This document shows, one piece after another, positions 29,275-39,306 of a DNA stretch of 64,000 bases (within the stretch, counting starts at the first letter, position 1; each line of letters begins with the position of its first letter). The stretch lies in NCBI RefSeq assembly GCF_000166715.1, contig NZ_AEMI01000016.1, forward strand, positions 1-64,000, read 5' to 3'. The stretch is from Leuconostoc gelidum subsp. gelidum KCTC 3527 (GTDB lineage: Bacteria; Bacillota; Bacilli; Lactobacillales; Lactobacillaceae). Position numbers and translations under genes: made by a program. The notes under the pieces are model-generated. The model was not told the origin of the DNA, ran no database searches, and saw only the letters and a program-made list of their open reading frames with translations.

Positions 29275-30669
29275 TTAATCTGTCACACGTTTAAATATTG
29301 TAATACTTTCAACATGTGTTGTTTGTGGGAACTGATCAATTGGCTGCACTGCGCCATCAATTTTAAAACCTTCAGCTAAAATTTGGACGGCATCGCGTGC
29401 AAGAGTAGCTGGATTGCAGCTGATGTATACAAATGTTTCGGGCTTCATAGCGCTAACAGCAGAAATTAATTCAGCTGTTAGTCCTTTACGTGGTGGATCA
29501 ACAAATACAACGTTTGGTTTCAAGCCATCTTCGGCCCACTTAACCATCTGTTCAGGTGCATCAGCTGTCACAAACTCAACATTGTCGATATGATTGTTTT
29601 TAGCATTTTTCTCTGCATCTTCGACAGCAGTTTCAACGACTTCAACACCATAAATTTTCTTAACTTTATCAGCGATAGATAAAGTTATCGTCCCAATACC
29701 AGAGTATGCATCAACTACTATATCAGTCTTTTTTAACCCTGCTTTCTCAGCAGCAAGTGTATATAAAGTAGCTGTAGTCTGTGGATTCACTTGATAGAAT
29801 GAATTTGGCCCAATAACAAAATCTTTGTCCATTAATTGGTCATGAATTTCATTAGCGCCCCAAATCGTTTCATTCCACTGTCCCATTATGACATTTGTGT
29901 CATGATTATTGATATTGTGGATAAAGCTCTTTAATTCAGGTAGTTTTGCCTGCAAACGTGTTGCAATTTCAATTGCATCAGGTAATTTCTTTGTATTTGT
30001 CACAATCACAACCATTAATTCGTGTGAATAATAACCGCGACGCGCCATAATATGACGAACAACACCTTTATTTGTTTCTTCATCATACGCAGAAATACCT
30101 AAATCACGTAAAATATCACGTGTCACAATTACTGCTTCATCAACTTTGGGATCTTGGATATAAAAATCTTCAGTTGGCACAAGCTTATGAGATCCACGAC
30201 GATAAAATCCCGTTTCTAGTCGACCATTAATTAATTGTACTGGCACTTGTGCCTTGTTACGATATTTTGTTGGATTTTCCATTCCAAGCGTGGGCTTAAC
30301 ATCAACCTCAACATTAACTTTTTTGAACATCTGCTCAATTTGATGTTGTTTAAACGTTAATTGTGCCTCATACTTCAAGTTCGCTAACGGCGCAATTCCT
30401 GTAGTAATAGCCACTTTATCGACATTTTCAGCACGATTTGGTGATTCTTGAACACGTGTAACGACACGTCCAAACGCATAGTTCTTTAAAACCTTGGTAA
30501 TACTGAGATTGACCACTTCACCAGGAATAGCATCAACTACGAAGATAGGAAAATTATCAATCTTGACAACTCCCATACCTTGGTAGGTGATATCAATCAC
30601 TTCTCCTTGAATTTCTTGATTCTTTTTGACTGGTACTTCTGTTTTATAAACACGATTAGCTTTTGCCAT
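29275..30669 (-). CDS. rlmD: 23S rRNA (uracil-C5)-methyltransferase, RlmD/RlmCD type
   Basis: A 464-residue TrmA/RumA-family methyltransferase. It has an N-terminal TRAM domain (about 15-75), the SAM-binding motif DAYSGIGTITLSIA, DPPRKGL, and the catalytic cysteine in YISCNPATLARD. RumA proteins usually carry four iron-sulfur cysteines after the TRAM domain; this one has none in that region (VAITTGIAPLANLKYEAQ), so it has probably lost the cluster. The gene begins after an SD-hairpin-start leader. The target uridine (U747 or U1939, or both) is inferred from Gram-positive relatives. Confidence 0.88.
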   Translation of the reverse strand: MAKANRVYKTEVPVKKNQEIQGEVIDITYQGMGVVKIDNFPIFVVDAIPGEVVNLSITKVLKNYAFGRVVTRVQESPNRAENVDKVAITTGIAPLANLKYEAQLTFKQHQIEQMFKKVNVEVDVKPTLGMENPTKYRNKAQVPVQLINGRLETGFYRRGSHKLVPTEDFYIQDPKVDEAVIVTRDILRDLGISAYDEETNKGVVRHIMARRGYYSHELMVVIVTNTKKLPDAIEIATRLQAKLPELKSFIHNINNHDTNVIMGQWNETIWGANEIHDQLMDKDFVIGPNSFYQVNPQTTATLYTLAAEKAGLKKTDIVVDAYSGIGTITLSIADKVKKIYGVEVVETAVEDAEKNAKNNHIDNVEFVTADAPEQMVKWAEDGLKPNVVFVDPPRKGLTAELISAVSAMKPETFVYISCNPATLARDAVQILAEGFKIDGAVQPIDQFPQTTHVESITIFKRVTD

Positions 30670-30716
30670 ATGTTTTAACGACGTACAACATTAATCATAG
30701 TACGTCGTATCTCCTT
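30670..30716 (-). promoter_or_regulatory. rlmD-type Shine-Dalgarno plus 9-bp hairpin
   Basis: AAGGAG (30711-30716) is followed by a perfect stem, ACGACGTAC (30700-30708) with GTACGTCGT (30678-30686), around a 13-base loop. TAAAACAT then leads to the ATG. No other ribosome binding site is near the start. A seven-codon ORF (MINVVRR) starts in the loop and could compete for initiation. Confidence 0.65.
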
Positions 30717-30747
30717 TTCTTGGGTTTTTAGACACCCACTGTCAACC

Positions 30748-31737
30748 TTATTTAACGTCGAGTTTTTCGACGTCTGCCACAAACTTTTCCTTAGTGGTAT
30801 CTGAAATAGTCGCTGCTTCTTGCATACCAGAACGATTGGCAACAAACTCGATGTGTTGTTGCAGGTCCGTAAATACCATCGGTGCATCTCCGCCATATTC
30901 GCCATCTAAATTGACTTTTAACTGATCTTGATCCAAGGGTATGATTTCCACTTTATTCGTTTTTTTATAAATCATTTGTTGATTATCAACATGCTTACCA
31001 CCATTTAACATTTGAGCAACTATTTGTAAAATTTGGGCTAAATTGGATTCTTTAATAATTAGCAATGTAAATTTACCATCGTCTAATTTAGCATCAGGGA
31101 CAATTGTCTCAAATCCACCAACAGAATTTGTTAAAGCCAAAAATATCATTGAAATTTTACCAGAATATTCACCGGTATCATAAGTAACTTTAGCATTAAC
31201 TGGTTTTATTCGTGTAATAAGTTCTGTTCCCTTAACAAGATAGGCCAAATAACCATACAACGACTTCATCAAAGATGGTACAGCATATGTCACTTCACTA
31301 ATTGTTCCAAGCGCTGCAATGTTCATAAAATACTTCGACATGCCCGCTTGATCAATTTTTCCAATATCCATTTTAATGGTTTCACGCTGAAAAATAATTT
31401 TAGCTGCTTCTAATGGTTCATCACGCGGTAATTTTAACGCACGTGCATAATCATTCGTTGTGCCGGCCGGAATAACAGCCATCATAGGACGTTTGGGTAA
31501 TGGTGCTAACCCATTGACAACTTCGTTAATTGTGCCATCACCACCAGCCGCTACAATCAAGTCAAATCCAGCTATTGCGGCACGTTTTGCTTCTTTAGCT
31601 GCAGACATTGGTTCTGGCGTCGTAGCAAATGCTGAAGTTTCATAACCAGCAAGTTCATAGGTATGCAAAATAGCTAGCATTTCCCGTTTAATTGCTTCAC
31701 GACCAGATGTTGGATTATAAATAATTCGTGCTCTCAT
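30748..31737 (-). CDS. dagK: Diacylglycerol kinase (DagK/YegS-type)
   Basis: A 329-residue soluble lipid kinase. The nucleotide-binding GGDGTINEVVNGL lies near residue 67, preceded by IIYNPTSG and followed by PAGTTNDYARAL. It phosphorylates diacylglycerol to phosphatidic acid, recycling lipid released during lipoteichoic acid synthesis. It lies upstream of the rlmD-type gene, an arrangement frequent in Firmicutes. A second, more divergent member is encoded at 55354-56283. The start is preceded by a three-way-junction leader. Confidence 0.9.
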   Translation of the reverse strand: MRARIIYNPTSGREAIKREMLAILHTYELAGYETSAFATTPEPMSAAKEAKRAAIAGFDLIVAAGGDGTINEVVNGLAPLPKRPMMAVIPAGTTNDYARALKLPRDEPLEAAKIIFQRETIKMDIGKIDQAGMSKYFMNIAALGTISEVTYAVPSLMKSLYGYLAYLVKGTELITRIKPVNAKVTYDTGEYSGKISMIFLALTNSVGGFETIVPDAKLDDGKFTLLIIKESNLAQILQIVAQMLNGGKHVDNQQMIYKKTNKVEIIPLDQDQLKVNLDGEYGGDAPMVFTDLQQHIEFVANRSGMQEAATISDTTKEKFVADVEKLDVK

Positions 31738-31798
31738 TTTAAAGTGTCATATAGCTATTAATAGCTATCAATCACGTTACCGTGAAACACTATCCTTT
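31738..31798 (-). promoter_or_regulatory. dagK Shine-Dalgarno plus three-way junction
   Basis: AAAGG (31794-31798) is 56 bases from the ATG. The gap folds completely: outer stem AGTGT/ACACT (31787-31791 with 31743-31747), inner hairpin TCACG/CGTGA (31772-31785, four-base loop) and inner hairpin ATAGCTA/TAGCTAT (31751-31768, TTAA loop). Five bases then lead to the ATG. All three stems are perfect. Confidence 0.65.
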
Positions 31799-31897
31799 CA
31801 TAAAACTATGTACACAGGTATAAACCTGTATAAAGCGTATGCCATATCTTGCTCATTATAGATTTTAATCTCATAATGACATTAAAATCATTGGCAC

Positions 31898-33337
31898 TCA
31901 ACGTTTCGCTAATTCTTCTAACAACATTTTATTCATGACACCTGGATTTGCTTGTCCCTTTGACATTTTCATTAATTGTCCAATAAGATAGCCAGTTGCC
32001 CGGTCTTTGCCACCTTTAAAGTCCTCAATCGATTGTGGGTTATTGTCCAAAACGTCAGTAATCCAACCCAATAAGACGACCGGATCACTAATTTGTACCA
32101 AACCATTCTTTTTAGCAAATGATTCTGGTTCTTCACCTGCCATAATTGCTTCAAAAACTTGCTTGGCTTGTTTTGTTGAAATTGTACCATCTTCAATCAA
32201 TTTAATCATACCAGCTAAGTGTGCTGGTGTTAATTGTGTGTCCTGTAGTTCAATTTGATGTTTATTCATAAAGGCATTCACATCACCAATTAAATAGTTT
32301 GCCGCACGTTTCGCATCAGCGCCTGCAGCAACCGTTGCATCATAAAAATCAGACATCGCAAGCGTTTGTGTCAATACTTCCGCATCATATGGTTCAATAC
32401 CTAAGTTTGATACATAGTCATGCTGGCGATCTCCAGCTGATTTGGGTAACTCATCAGCCACTTTTTGTATCCATGTTTGGTCAATCGTAATTGGCGCCAA
32501 GTCTGGTTCTGGGAAATAACGATAATCGTCCGCACCTTCTTTAACACGCATTAAGATTGTTGACTTAGTTGGTTCATTGTATCGACGCGTTTCTTGTTGA
32601 ATCACACCACCAGATCGCAAAACCTCTGCTTGACGTTTTTCTTCAAAAATCAAGGCATTACGAACGTAGTTAAATGAATTAATATTTTTCATTTCAACTT
32701 TTGTGCCATATTCAGATGAACCAAATGGCCGAATCGAGATGTTAACATCCGCACGCATTTGACCTTCTTGCATTTTAGCTTCTGAAATACCAGTAAACAA
32801 AATAGCTTGTCGCAATTGTTCTAAGTAAGCGTAAGCTTCTTCAGGAGAAGCAATGTCTGGTTCAGAAACAATTTCAATTAAGGGTGTGCCTTGGCGATTC
32901 AAATCAACATAAGAATAGCCATCTGCACCGTGTGTATTCTTGCCGGCATCTTCTTCGACGTGCATTTCTTTAATGCGTACACGCTTAACTGTCCCATCAA
33001 CCAATGTCACATCTAAATAGCCATTTGTTCCAAGTGGTGTTTGCGATTGTGTTGTTTGATAGGCTTTAGGATTATCAGGATAAAAATAGTTTTTACGATC
33101 CCAACGGATGAATGGAGACACAGTCGCGTGTAAGGCAAGTGCAGCACGCATACCAAATTCTATTGCCCCTTTGTTAGCCACAGGCAAAACTCCTGGATAA
33201 CCAAAATCAATCACATTGGTATTTTCATTAGGTTTATCACCGTAATGTACTGGTGACGGTGACATGAGCTTTGAGTTCGTTTGCATTTCAACGTGGACTT
33301 CAAGTCCTATCGTCGTTTCAAAATTTCCTGTTGCCAT
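31898..33337 (-). CDS. gatB: Asp-tRNA(Asn)/Glu-tRNA(Gln) amidotransferase subunit B
   Basis: A 479-residue subunit that phosphorylates the misacylated tRNA and transfers ammonia. The opening [17 protein letters not shown], the [18 protein letters not shown] block and the C-terminal tRNA-binding YqeY-like tail (from about 330, with [19 protein letters not shown] at the end) are typical. It is the third gene of gatCAB, 64 bases after gatA. The gap contains a good Shine-Dalgarno and a 10-bp hairpin before the ATG. Confidence 0.96.
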   Translation of the reverse strand: MATGNFETTIGLEVHVEMQTNSKLMSPSPVHYGDKPNENTNVIDFGYPGVLPVANKGAIEFGMRAALALHATVSPFIRWDRKNYFYPDNPKAYQTTQSQTPLGTNGYLDVTLVDGTVKRVRIKEMHVEEDAGKNTHGADGYSYVDLNRQGTPLIEIVSEPDIASPEEAYAYLEQLRQAILFTGISEAKMQEGQMRADVNISIRPFGSSEYGTKVEMKNINSFNYVRNALIFEEKRQAEVLRSGGVIQQETRRYNEPTKSTILMRVKEGADDYRYFPEPDLAPITIDQTWIQKVADELPKSAGDRQHDYVSNLGIEPYDAEVLTQTLAMSDFYDATVAAGADAKRAANYLIGDVNAFMNKHQIELQDTQLTPAHLAGMIKLIEDGTISTKQAKQVFEAIMAGEEPESFAKKNGLVQISDPVVLLGWITDVLDNNPQSIEDFKGGKDRATGYLIGQLMKMSKGQANPGVMNKMLLEELAKR

Positions 33338-33394
33338 AATTTTAGAGCCTTTACTATAACATCATTAATACATCTAGTAAAGGCGTTTCCTCCC
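33338..33394 (-). promoter_or_regulatory. gatB Shine-Dalgarno plus 10-bp hairpin
   Basis: GGGAGG (33389-33394) is followed by a perfect 10-bp stem, GCCTTTACTA on either strand (33375-33384 with 33347-33356), around an 18-base loop. TCTAAAATT then leads to the ATG. There is no T-run, so it is not a terminator. Confidence 0.65.
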
Positions 33395-33401
33395 TCTTAG
33401 C

Positions 33402-34868
33402 TTAATATTTCTTAGCAATATTTGGTCGTTGTTCAAACAAACGACTAGCCTGTTCAAAAGCATAGCCTGTTTGGTAAACCGTTACTTCGTCAAATGGTTT
33501 ACCAATAATTTGCAAACCAACTGGTAACCCATCGACAAATCCAGCATTTACTGACATACCGGGTAATCCAGCTAAATTAACTGGAATGGTCAAGACATCT
33601 GCTAAATACATTGCCGTTGGATCATCAATTTCTTCACCCAAACCATAAGCCACTGTTGGTGCTGTCGGTCCAACAATCACATCATAATCGGCAAAAACCT
33701 TATTAAAGTCTTCAATTAATAACGTTCTTATTTTTGCTGCTTTTTTGAAGAACGCATCATACGCCCCTGCTGAAAGTGAAAATGTGCCAAGCATAATACG
33801 ACGCTTAACTTCATCTCCAAACCCTTCAGAGCGTGTCTTAATATACAAATCTTCTAAGTTTTTGACATCATCTGCCCGAAAACCATAGCGGACACCATCA
33901 TAACGTTGCAAGTTTGAAGAAGCCTCAGAAGACATAATGATATAATATGCAGCTACACCATACTTAGTGTGTGGTAAACTAACTTCGTCAACTGTTGCAC
34001 CCATTAATTCAAGTTGCGCAATAGCTGCTTTAACTGTTGTCGCAACTTTAGGATCGATTCCTTCACCAAAATATTCTTTGGGTACTGCAATTTTTAAACC
34101 TTTGACATCACCTGTTAACTTCGAAGTAAAATCAGGTACATCACGTTTTGATGACGTTGAATCTTTTTCATCAAAGCCAGCAATCGTATTTAAAACCAAA
34201 GCATTATCTTTAACAGTTCGTGTAAAAGGGCCAATTTGATCTAGAGATGAAGCCATGGCAAACAGTCCCCAACGTGAAACCCGTCCGTAAGTTGGCTTTA
34301 AGCCAACGATACCATTGAATGCTGCTGGTTGACGAATTGAACCACCTGTATCCGATCCCAACGCAAAGGGAATCTGCCCACCAGCAACTGCTGCTGCTGA
34401 ACCACCAGATGAGCCACCAGGAACTTTCGTATGATCCCATGCATTCGCTGTTTTTTTATAGTATGATGTCTCAGTTGAGCCACCCATAGCAAATTCATCC
34501 ATGTTAGTTTTACCAACAGAAATCGCGCCTGCTGTGCTTAACTTAGAAACAACAGTCGCATCATAAACTGGTTTAAAACCTTCTAAAATATGTGACGCAC
34601 CCGTTGTTTCAATACCATTTGTTGCCAAATTATCTTTTAATGCCAATGGCAAGCCAGACAACATATTAGAAAAATCGTGTTGCTCATCAATTTTCTTTGC
34701 TTGTAGTAAAGCTTCATCCGAGTTAGTTCTAATGAAAGCTTGTAATTCACTGTCTGTTTTTGCAATATTTTCTAAAGTTGCTTGGGTCAAATCAACAGTA
34801 CTGATATCTTTGTTAACTAATTTTTCATGCAAAGAAGTTAAGTCATTATCAAAAAAATTAATTGTCAT
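33402..34868 (-). CDS. gatA: Asp-tRNA(Asn)/Glu-tRNA(Gln) amidotransferase subunit A
   Basis: A 488-residue amidase that releases ammonia from glutamine. The Ser-cisSer-Lys triad is visible: K78 in ALKDN, S153 in [10 protein letters not shown] and S177 in [11 protein letters not shown]. Two bases separate its start from the gatC stop, and GGGAG lies within the end of gatC. Length and motifs are normal. Confidence 0.97.
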   Translation of the reverse strand: MTINFFDNDLTSLHEKLVNKDISTVDLTQATLENIAKTDSELQAFIRTNSDEALLQAKKIDEQHDFSNMLSGLPLALKDNLATNGIETTGASHILEGFKPVYDATVVSKLSTAGAISVGKTNMDEFAMGGSTETSYYKKTANAWDHTKVPGGSSGGSAAAVAGGQIPFALGSDTGGSIRQPAAFNGIVGLKPTYGRVSRWGLFAMASSLDQIGPFTRTVKDNALVLNTIAGFDEKDSTSSKRDVPDFTSKLTGDVKGLKIAVPKEYFGEGIDPKVATTVKAAIAQLELMGATVDEVSLPHTKYGVAAYYIIMSSEASSNLQRYDGVRYGFRADDVKNLEDLYIKTRSEGFGDEVKRRIMLGTFSLSAGAYDAFFKKAAKIRTLLIEDFNKVFADYDVIVGPTAPTVAYGLGEEIDDPTAMYLADVLTIPVNLAGLPGMSVNAGFVDGLPVGLQIIGKPFDEVTVYQTGYAFEQASRLFEQRPNIAKKY

Positions 34869-34870
34869 GA

Positions 34871-35179
34871 TTATTCTCCCTCACCATCTAAGATTGCTGG
34901 CACTTTAATTAAGTCTGCTGCCTCTAATGGTGCATTTTTTAATAATGCTTGCTTTTGATGCCAATTATCTGCCACATCTTCACGTAAATGATTCACATTT
35001 TCAGTTACCGAATATGTTGGCGCCACACCATCTGTGTTAACCTCACCCAATGTATCAAAAATATTTAAAATATTATCTAACTGGGTTGTGAATTGCACTA
35101 ATTCAGCGTCATCAAACGCTAATTTGGCTAAATTAGCAACGTGTGCAACTTCTGATTTTGAAATTGTTGTTTCAGACAT
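34871..35179 (-). CDS. gatC: Asp-tRNA(Asn)/Glu-tRNA(Gln) amidotransferase subunit C
   Basis: A 102-residue small subunit that stabilises GatA-GatB. It has the typical [19 protein letters not shown] opening and the LREDV block near residue 73. AAAGGAG lies seven bases before the ATG. It is the first gene of the operon; the presence of GatCAB implies indirect synthesis of Gln-tRNA or Asn-tRNA. Confidence 0.95.
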   Translation of the reverse strand: MSETTISKSEVAHVANLAKLAFDDAELVQFTTQLDNILNIFDTLGEVNTDGVAPTYSVTENVNHLREDVADNWHQKQALLKNAPLEAADLIKVPAILDGEGE

Positions 35180-35279
35180 TTACTTACTCCTTTAAGCGTG
35201 TTTGTTGTTTAACTACATGTTCAACGCACATGACAATATATACCTATTTATTTTACCATAACTCTGACGCTCTCTACGC

Positions 35280-35406
35280 TTGCATTTTACGAATTTTCGC
35301 GTATAATTAAATTTGTTGTAAAAACAACATGACCAAGTACTTTGTTTAGCGTCTCACCGTCGCTTCACACAGTCTTTGGCGACATTTTAGAAAGGTGGAT
35401 ATTATT
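35280..35406 (+). promoter_or_regulatory. rpsO promoter and leader
   Basis: TTGCAT (35280-35285) and TATAAT (35302-35307) are 16 bases apart. The ~93-base leader contains a TTGTT/AACAA hairpin and a GTCGC/GCGAC stem ending near the AAAGGTGG ribosome binding site. S15 genes are often autoregulated through such leaders; that is inferred here. Confidence 0.55.
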
Positions 35407-35676
35407 ATGGCCCTTACACAAGAACGTAAGAACGAAATCATCAATGAATATGCTCGTCACGAAGGCGATACAGGTTCAGCTGAAGTACAAGTCGCAGTTT
35501 TAACTGCTGACATTAACGAGTTGAATACACACATGGCAATTCACAAGCATGATTTCCACTCACAACGTGGTTTGATGAAGAAGATTGGTAGTCGTCGTAA
35601 CTTATTACGTTACCTCCGAAATACTGACATTCAACGTTACCGTGAATTAATCCAACGCTTAGGTTTGCGTCGTTAA
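35407..35676 (+). CDS. rpsO: 30S ribosomal protein S15
   Basis: An 89-residue primary 16S rRNA-binding protein, the usual length. The sequence from [15 protein letters not shown] to the end [11 protein letters not shown] is typical, including the [11 protein letters not shown] loop. An in-frame ATG 12 bases upstream is possible, but AAAGGTGG is correctly spaced for 35407. It is followed by rpsT. Confidence 0.97.
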   Translation: MALTQERKNEIINEYARHEGDTGSAEVQVAVLTADINELNTHMAIHKHDFHSQRGLMKKIGSRRNLLRYLRNTDIQRYRELIQRLGLRR

Positions 35677-35725
35677 TCTTAGGATTACATGAAAGCCTCG
35701 TATCAAATTTAAGGAGAAAAGACAT

Positions 35726-35977
35726 ATGCCTGTTATTGAATCAGCAATTCAACGTGTTCGTCTAACGAAAAAGCAACACGATCGTAACGAACCACAACTT
35801 AGTGCTTACCGTACAGCTGTTAAGCGTTTTGAAAAAGCTTCAGCTGCTGGTGAAGACAATTTAGCAGAATTATACAAGACTGCTTCTTCTGCTATTGACC
35901 ACGCCTATTCAAAGGGTTTGATCAAGAAGAACAAAGCTTCACGTGAAAAGTCACGTTTAGCTAAGTATGTTAAGTAA
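35726..35977 (+). CDS. rpsT: 30S ribosomal protein S20
   Basis: An 83-residue basic helical protein that binds 16S rRNA. It has the family pattern MPVIESAIQRVRLTKKQ and the C-terminal KGLIKKNKASREKSRLAK. AAGGAG is nine bases before the ATG, and the gap to rpsO is 49 bases, so they are likely co-transcribed before a shared terminator. Confidence 0.95.
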   Translation: MPVIESAIQRVRLTKKQHDRNEPQLSAYRTAVKRFEKASAAGEDNLAELYKTASSAIDHAYSKGLIKKNKASREKSRLAKYVK

Positions 35978-35985
35978 AAACAAAT

Positions 35986-36041
35986 AAAAAACGACTTTCA
36001 ACATCATTCCTAAATTGGCGTGACGGTTAAGTCGTTTTTTT
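35986..36041. terminator. Terminator rpsT / holA
   Basis: AAAAACGACTT (from 35987) pairs with AAGTCGTTTTT (from 36029) across a ~31-base loop, with seven T on the plus strand. It lies between convergent genes and probably serves both. Confidence 0.75.
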
Positions 36042-36047
36042 GTTCTC

Positions 36048-37049
36048 TTATAAAGTATTTTTTAATATAAAACGTTCAAATAATAGCGCTGGTTCTTGAT
36101 TTGTTGATTTTAATTTCACCTCAATACCCACCATACCCAGATAGCTATCTCTAAGTGATGGTAGCAGATACTTCTTTAACATTTGGCGCGCTAGTTTAAT
36201 ACGGTATGGATGTATGCCTAATTCCTTACTCATATCTTGTTCCGTGCCCTTCAAACCTGCAATTTGCAACAATAATCGAAATTGCCCCGTCAGTACTGCA
36301 TTAATCCGCAAAGCGGGTTCACCATTTTGTAATAAATCTCTATAAATCAACAAAGATTTTTTAGGCTGTCGTGTCATTACAGCATCAACAAGATCAAAAA
36401 TAGTCGCTGTTAAAGTCTTGGGTACTAAAGTCGTTACTGCCTCCAATGAAATATTTTTGGTATGTGTTGCATACGCGATTAATTTAGGTAATTCATTTTT
36501 CATTGCAGTATAGTGCGCATTTGTTCGCAAAATTAATTCCTGCAAGGCATGCTGTTCGATTTTATAGGCCCGTTGCTGTAGCTCTTGGGTAATTGCTTGC
36601 CTTGATTGTGATTCATTTAATGCTGGTAATTCAATATTTTCTGCGTATTTTAATAGCGTTTTAGTAATTTTTTTACGTTTATCAATTTTTAAGTCATTAA
36701 TAAAAAAAACAACAATATTTTCAGCAATCGGTTTTTCTAATAATTTGACAAGTTGTTCTTGATTTTGAACAGAAATTTTACCCTTAGCTGTCAAAAATTC
36801 GGGATTTTGAACAACTACAACACGGCGATCACCAAAAAAAGGCATTGACATCGCATCACTAATAACATCATCTAAAGCCTGATCAATCAGGTCAAATTGC
36901 GAATAATTCATATCACGGTCTGCCGATTGAATAAGTTGTCTAAAAGCCTGTTGTGCACGGTAAATGAGAATGTCTTCATTTCCAGTCACGACATAAAAAT
37001 TAGCTAAGGCCTTATTTTTAATTTGTTGTTGTAGTTGTTGCAAGTTCAT
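36048..37049 (-). CDS. holA: DNA polymerase III subunit delta
   Basis: A 333-residue clamp-loader subunit that opens the sliding clamp. It shows the N-terminal NFYVVTGNEDILIYRA, the MSMPFFGDRRVVVVQNPEFL block near residue 67 and the C-terminal GIHPYRIKLARQMLKKY region. Its start overlaps the end of comEC by 32 bases; GAGGTG lies ten bases before the ATG. Location after comEC is conserved in Firmicutes. Confidence 0.92.
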   Translation of the reverse strand: MNLQQLQQQIKNKALANFYVVTGNEDILIYRAQQAFRQLIQSADRDMNYSQFDLIDQALDDVISDAMSMPFFGDRRVVVVQNPEFLTAKGKISVQNQEQLVKLLEKPIAENIVVFFINDLKIDKRKKITKTLLKYAENIELPALNESQSRQAITQELQQRAYKIEQHALQELILRTNAHYTAMKNELPKLIAYATHTKNISLEAVTTLVPKTLTATIFDLVDAVMTRQPKKSLLIYRDLLQNGEPALRINAVLTGQFRLLLQIAGLKGTEQDMSKELGIHPYRIKLARQMLKKYLLPSLRDSYLGMVGIEVKLKSTNQEPALLFERFILKNTL

Positions 37050-39306
37050 GATTTAATTTCACCTCAAATTGACCTTTTTTCCTTGTATAATTATATCTAA
37101 TCATACCATGAGTTTGTGTATTAAACAGTGTCATCTGTTGATCTTGAATTGTTTTTAGTGTCTCCATATGTGGATGATGATACCTATTATTACGACCTGC
37201 TGACACGATGCCTACTTTAGGTTGCCATTGCTTGATAACTGCTGGATTAGAAGACGTTTTAGAACCATGGTGCCCTAATTTTAAAATATCGACACGCATA
37301 TTAGGATATTTAGCAGCAATTGCTGACTCACCTGCTTGATTTAAATCACCTGCCGTAAAAATATTTTGACCGCCAATGTTACCATATAGTGCAATGGAAT
37401 CTTCGTTTTCTGCCTTTCCTACTTGAAACGGATGAACAATATGCAATGGCATTTTTGGTATCATCATACCTTGAGTAACCTCAATAACGTGCGTTTTCTT
37501 AAGATACGGCTTTATTTCTTTTGCAAATGCCTGTTGTGCCGCCATACCTGCCGGTATAATAACATGATTAACTCTGATTTTTTGTAGCATTATTTTCGCA
37601 TCACCAATATGATCAAAATCTTGATGTGTTAATACAAGATTGTCTATATGACTAATACCTTGGCTATGCAAGTAATTCACAATAACTGTTTCACCTTTGG
37701 TTCGCTGAAAAGCTTGTTCTTGCCACTTTTGTTTTGAACCAAACGTCACTTGCCCGCCTGTATCAATCAAAGTTACGGAACGCTTAAAGGGTTCACAAAT
37801 CAATGTAGCATCCCCCTGCCCAATATCAAAAATTGAAAATTCACCATGTACTGGAAAGCGTGTCCAAAGTAACACAATACCTAGTAACATTATCCACGCC
37901 ACTCTTGCCCATTGGGCAATCTTTTTTTCTGTTACAAATAATAACAACGCCACTAAAAACAGAATGATTGATACAAACCAAGATAACTTCCCAATAATTA
38001 AATTACCAGGTAGTGTCGCAATAAAGTCAACACTATGAGCAAATAATCCAATAATGCTGTTCATTAAATGAGTCACAAATGGTACTGTTTGCCCAATAAA
38101 ACCGACCATCACTGCAGGCACAATGACGACACTAAATATTGGTATTGCCGCAAAATTCACAAAGGTTTGCAATACATGCCATGTATATTGTTGGCTAACA
38201 ATAAGTGGCAAACTAACGGCACTTAATAACAAGTTAACCTGCCAAAAATTTAATTTTGTCGTAAATAGTAAACAAAATGTCATGGCAAAAGATAATTGCC
38301 CACCCAGTGTGAGTAAGATACCCGGCTCATAAATCAGGCTGCCCAATAAGCTTACTGCCCAAACGCTTTCAGCTGGCATACGTTGGCATCCTGCCAAACG
38401 CGTCATCATAATTAGTCCAGCAATCAAAGCACGTACAAGTACTGTGGGCTCACCAGCAAACACAAAATAATTAACCAAAAGTAATGCGCCCAACCAAGCA
38501 GATACTTCTTGTGGTACATAAAGTCTTCGCAGAACCGCCATGAGAAGCATTAATACATAAGATACGTGAAAACCAGACACACTAAATAAATGAATTAGTC
38601 CCAATGTTTGTACACCTGGATTATTATCATAAAGTGATTGCGGCGTCGTTCCTAAAATAAGTGCTTGTGCATAATCGCTTAACGGTTGCGGTAACTTTGC
38701 CGCATTTTGAATGCCTCGTGCATGCCATATATGTAATTGATAGCGACATTTTTGCCAAATTTTTTTTGAATTGATCGACTTCACTTGCCACGACTTGATA
38801 GTTACTTGGTGTGTGATATGCTTTGTCTCATAATACTTTTGTGCATCAAACTGGTTAAAATTTGTTGGCGATTTAATACGTGATAAGTCACATGTGGCGT
38901 CAAAATGAACAATATTTTTTTGAGATAACCACACTTGTTTTTCAGATTCAGAAGTTAGTTTAGCATACAATCGAACAATATGTTTATTACCATCTAAACG
39001 TGCATTAGTAATTAAATTATCACCATCAATGGTAATTTCATCAGGTAAAATAACACCACTAATTTGAACAGATTCTTGATCAGGTTGTAACGACTGCATG
39101 CGTAACTCATGCGCATCGTGGATAAAATATAGCAAAAAAGATGTACCTAAACTGATAGCAATCATCACAAACCACTTATTCAAGTTAAAGCAAGAAATGA
39201 CAACCACTAATACTAACAAAACAATTGTTACACCATTAAAACGATAAATACAACCACCCATGGTCGCAATCAGCAAACTCACTATCAAAAAGGATCGATT
39301 AATCAT
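37018..39306 (-). CDS. comEC: ComEC/Rec2 DNA-uptake channel protein
   Basis: A 762-residue membrane protein. It has an N-terminal soluble segment between early spans (about 60-180), the polytopic Competence domain (about 200-480, with LIHLFSVSGFHVSYVL), and a C-terminal metallo-beta-lactamase domain (from about 490) with LTHQDFDHIGDA and LKLGHHGSKTSS. It conducts single-stranded DNA and probably degrades the other strand. It is complete and overlaps comEA by one base, so the DNA-uptake machinery is intact here even though other competence genes are outside the window. Confidence 0.92.
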   Translation of the reverse strand: MINRSFLIVSLLIATMGGCIYRFNGVTIVLLVLVVVISCFNLNKWFVMIAISLGTSFLLYFIHDAHELRMQSLQPDQESVQISGVILPDEITIDGDNLITNARLDGNKHIVRLYAKLTSESEKQVWLSQKNIVHFDATCDLSRIKSPTNFNQFDAQKYYETKHITHQVTIKSWQVKSINSKKIWQKCRYQLHIWHARGIQNAAKLPQPLSDYAQALILGTTPQSLYDNNPGVQTLGLIHLFSVSGFHVSYVLMLLMAVLRRLYVPQEVSAWLGALLLVNYFVFAGEPTVLVRALIAGLIMMTRLAGCQRMPAESVWAVSLLGSLIYEPGILLTLGGQLSFAMTFCLLFTTKLNFWQVNLLLSAVSLPLIVSQQYTWHVLQTFVNFAAIPIFSVVIVPAVMVGFIGQTVPFVTHLMNSIIGLFAHSVDFIATLPGNLIIGKLSWFVSIILFLVALLLFVTEKKIAQWARVAWIMLLGIVLLWTRFPVHGEFSIFDIGQGDATLICEPFKRSVTLIDTGGQVTFGSKQKWQEQAFQRTKGETVIVNYLHSQGISHIDNLVLTHQDFDHIGDAKIMLQKIRVNHVIIPAGMAAQQAFAKEIKPYLKKTHVIEVTQGMMIPKMPLHIVHPFQVGKAENEDSIALYGNIGGQNIFTAGDLNQAGESAIAAKYPNMRVDILKLGHHGSKTSSNPAVIKQWQPKVGIVSAGRNNRYHHPHMETLKTIQDQQMTLFNTQTHGMIRYNYTRKKGQFEVKLNHELATTTTTN

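Noticed and set aside
33347-33384. Terminator between gatA and gatB
   Set aside because: No T-run follows the stem, and it lies between a good Shine-Dalgarno and the gatB start.
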